Below are positions 36,798 through 38,370 of a stretch of DNA of 38,370 bases, piece by piece. This stretch comes from CAVVIO01 sp963748095 (GTDB lineage Bacteria > Bacteroidota > Bacteroidia > Bacteroidales > UBA10428): the NCBI GenBank assembly GCA_963748095.1, contig CAVVIO010000064.1, forward strand, positions 1 to 38,370. Reading direction: 5' to 3'. Both the position numbers and the translations under genes were made by a program. Each line of letters opens with the position of its first letter. The stretch's first letter is position 1. Under the pieces are notes generated by a model. It was not told the DNA's origin. It worked only from the letters and a program-made list of their open reading frames with translations, and did no database searches.

Positions 36798-38370
36798 ATG
36801 ATAGACCGAAGAAAATTTTTAACGAATGCTGCTGTTCTCGCAGGCGGGGTAATCATCTATCGTTCGAATCCTGCTTTTGCTGCCGTGTCCGGTAAATCAT
36901 TCTGGTCCGGTAAAGTAAAAGGAAATCTGAAAATAGTACCCGATTCACCTGCCCATCTTGTTCCCTTCAATTATACCGGGTTAAGTTATGAATTGGCTCA
37001 ATTGACAGATCCGAAATTCTTTTCCGTATCCAACAAAGAGCTGGTCGCACTTTTTAAAACACTCAGTCCCAGTGGTGTATTGCGACTTGGGAGGTAACAG
37101 CAGCGAATCCTGCTGGTTAAAAGTTGATCCCGTCACAACAGCGCCTGAATTAAAAATCCCTGACATCAAAAAGTCGGAGCATTGGATGCCGGCTAAACTT
37201 TTCATGATCCCGGCAGAATCGATACCGGAATTGGCTGGTTTTCTTCGTGCAACAGGCTGGCAGCTTATTTACGGCCTGAATTTTGGCCACAGTTCTCCTG
37301 AGAGACTTGCCAAAGAAGCGGAATTTATTGCAAAGTATGTCCCGCATGATCAGTTGCTTTATTTTCAAATTGGTAATGAGCCCGATTTTTATCGGGACTC
37401 AATCAATCGTACACGTCCTGCAAACTGGGACTTCAATGATTATATAAAAGAATGGACTGCATGTGCCCGTGCAATATCACAGAGTGTTCCGAATGCAGCT
37501 TTCGGAGGTCCGGATGTCGGAGCAAACTCTGACTGGATCAAACAATTTATTCCTGCTGCCGAACAAAACCTGGGCAAGCGTCTGGTGGCGGTCACGGGTC
37601 ACTATTATGCATCGGGCCCACCGGATAATCCGAATGTTACCATCGAAAATTTACTGCGGAACAACCCGAAAATTGGTCAATCTACAAAAGGGATTGCCGA
37701 CCTGGCTGCTAAAAACCACCTGTATTATCGTATGACAGAAGGCAATTCGTGTTACCGTGGCGGCAAACCCGGGATGAGCGATACACTTGCATCGGCCTTG
37801 TGGGGAGGTGATTATATGCTTACTCTGGCAGCTGCAGGATGTGCCGGTATCAATTTACACGGTGGCAGCCGGAATATATTAAAGGCAGCGCTGGGCAACC
37901 ACCTGCCCGGTGAAAAAGTTGCCAGTGAGAGTAGCGACTCCAAAGGCAGTTATTATACCCCGATAGCCGGAGAAGTGAATTATGGATTTAAAGCGCGGCC
38001 AATTTTTTATGGCATGATGCTGGCGAACCAATTTGCAGAAACTGAGATGAAAAATGTCGTTCTGCAAGCCGGTAATATCAACGCAACCGCATATGCCGGC
38101 AAGGCAAAGAACGGGTGGCGTATCGCCATCTTTAACAAGGACGCTTCCAGTGACCTGGACTTAACCGTGCAACTGCCCGAACAAGCTAACAGCGCAAATA
38201 TCTGGAGGCTTACGGGACCACGTATTGATGCAACCAACGATGTTTCACTGGCCGGTGCCGTTATTGGTCCGGACTTATCATGGGAGCCCAAGACCATAGA
38301 AAAATGCAGCGTAAATAACAATCAGTGCCGGCTGACTATTCCACACTACAGTGCGGCGCTGTTGTTTCTG
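36798..38370 (+). CDS. GH79-like glycoside hydrolase (heparanase/beta-glucuronidase family), frameshifted and cut by the window end
   Basis: The first frame from ATG 36798 has a twin-arginine-like signal peptide (MIDRRKFLTNAAVLAGG) and ends at 37097 with LSPSGVLRLGR. Removing one G from GGG 37089-37091 gives LRLGGNSSESCW and joins a frame that stays open from 37093 to the last base, so the gene is longer than the window (over 520 residues seen). The second part has both catalytic glutamates of clan GH-A: acid/base Glu in FQIGNEPDF (37378-37380), nucleophile Glu in MTEGNSCYRGG (37738-37740). The nucleophile context, ending in MSDTLASALW, closely matches heparanases. A beta-sandwich follows. 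Likely substrates are glucuronic-acid glycans such as proteoglycan or arabinogalactan chains. No ATG was found for the second part, so frame-based gene callers would miss it. Confidence 0.85.

Noticed and set aside
37463..37735. 90-residue plus-strand frame inside the GH79 region.
   Set aside because: It is in a different frame from the conserved glycosidase sequence and has no family resemblance.

Overview
The window is AT-rich chromosomal DNA from a member of the Bacteroidota. The evidence is the C-terminal half of a hybrid two-component regulator (receiver plus AraC-type HTH), a Bacteroidota-style ClpC and GyrA, several exported TPR and beta-barrel proteins, very little Shine-Dalgarno signal, and repeated TAnnTTTG boxes (the Bacteroidota -7 promoter element) 25-70 bases ahead of likely start codons. 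The isoprenoid route present is mevalonate, which is unlike most Bacteroidales; the order cannot be fixed from the sequence. I found no rRNA, tRNA, CRISPR array, transposase or phage gene.

Layout. 1-639: end of the hybrid regulator. 640-1494: gene-free, with a 19-base direct repeat. 1495-5523 (minus): exported TPR protein, then gyrA. 5744-9653 (plus): clpC, then a frameshifted FemAB-type aminoacyltransferase. 9760-14135 (minus): exported TPR protein, TreT-like trehalose synthase, 1-Cys peroxiredoxin. 14321-15052 (plus): plsC. 15086-17515 (minus): a broken gene for an exported K/Q/E-rich protein built on a 261-bp tandem repeat. 17816-20333 (plus): frameshifted DUF763 protein and an orphan PAS histidine kinase. 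20340-31387 (minus): nine tightly packed genes. 31624-38370: a small NUMOD1-like protein, a PanE-like reductase, a membrane protein, a beta-barrel protein, a RidA-fold protein, a 720-base gene-free stretch with a repeat family, and a GH79-type glycosidase that runs off the end.

The main result is the nine-gene run at 31387-20340. Read 5'->3' on the minus strand it encodes methylcrotonyl-CoA carboxylase beta, methylglutaconyl-CoA hydratase, methylcrotonyl-CoA carboxylase alpha, an acyl-CoA dehydrogenase, type 2 IPP isomerase, HMG-CoA reductase, a GYDIA-type GHMP kinase, diphosphomevalonate decarboxylase and mevalonate kinase. The first half of leucine/isovalerate breakdown ends in HMG-CoA, and HMG-CoA is exactly the substrate of the second half. 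The locus therefore looks like a leucine-to-isoprenoid pathway, with HMG-CoA reductase in the place where liu operons normally carry HMG-CoA lyase. Neither HMG-CoA lyase nor HMG-CoA synthase is in the window.

A second theme is broken frames. Six genes (FemAB, DUF763, mevalonate kinase, diphosphomevalonate decarboxylase, GH79 and the repeat protein) are split by small indels, nearly all of them one extra base in or beside a short run. Both halves of each protein remain well conserved, so base-level sequence error is the simplest explanation and the genes should be read as whole. The GH79 gene is easy to miss because its long second part has no start codon.
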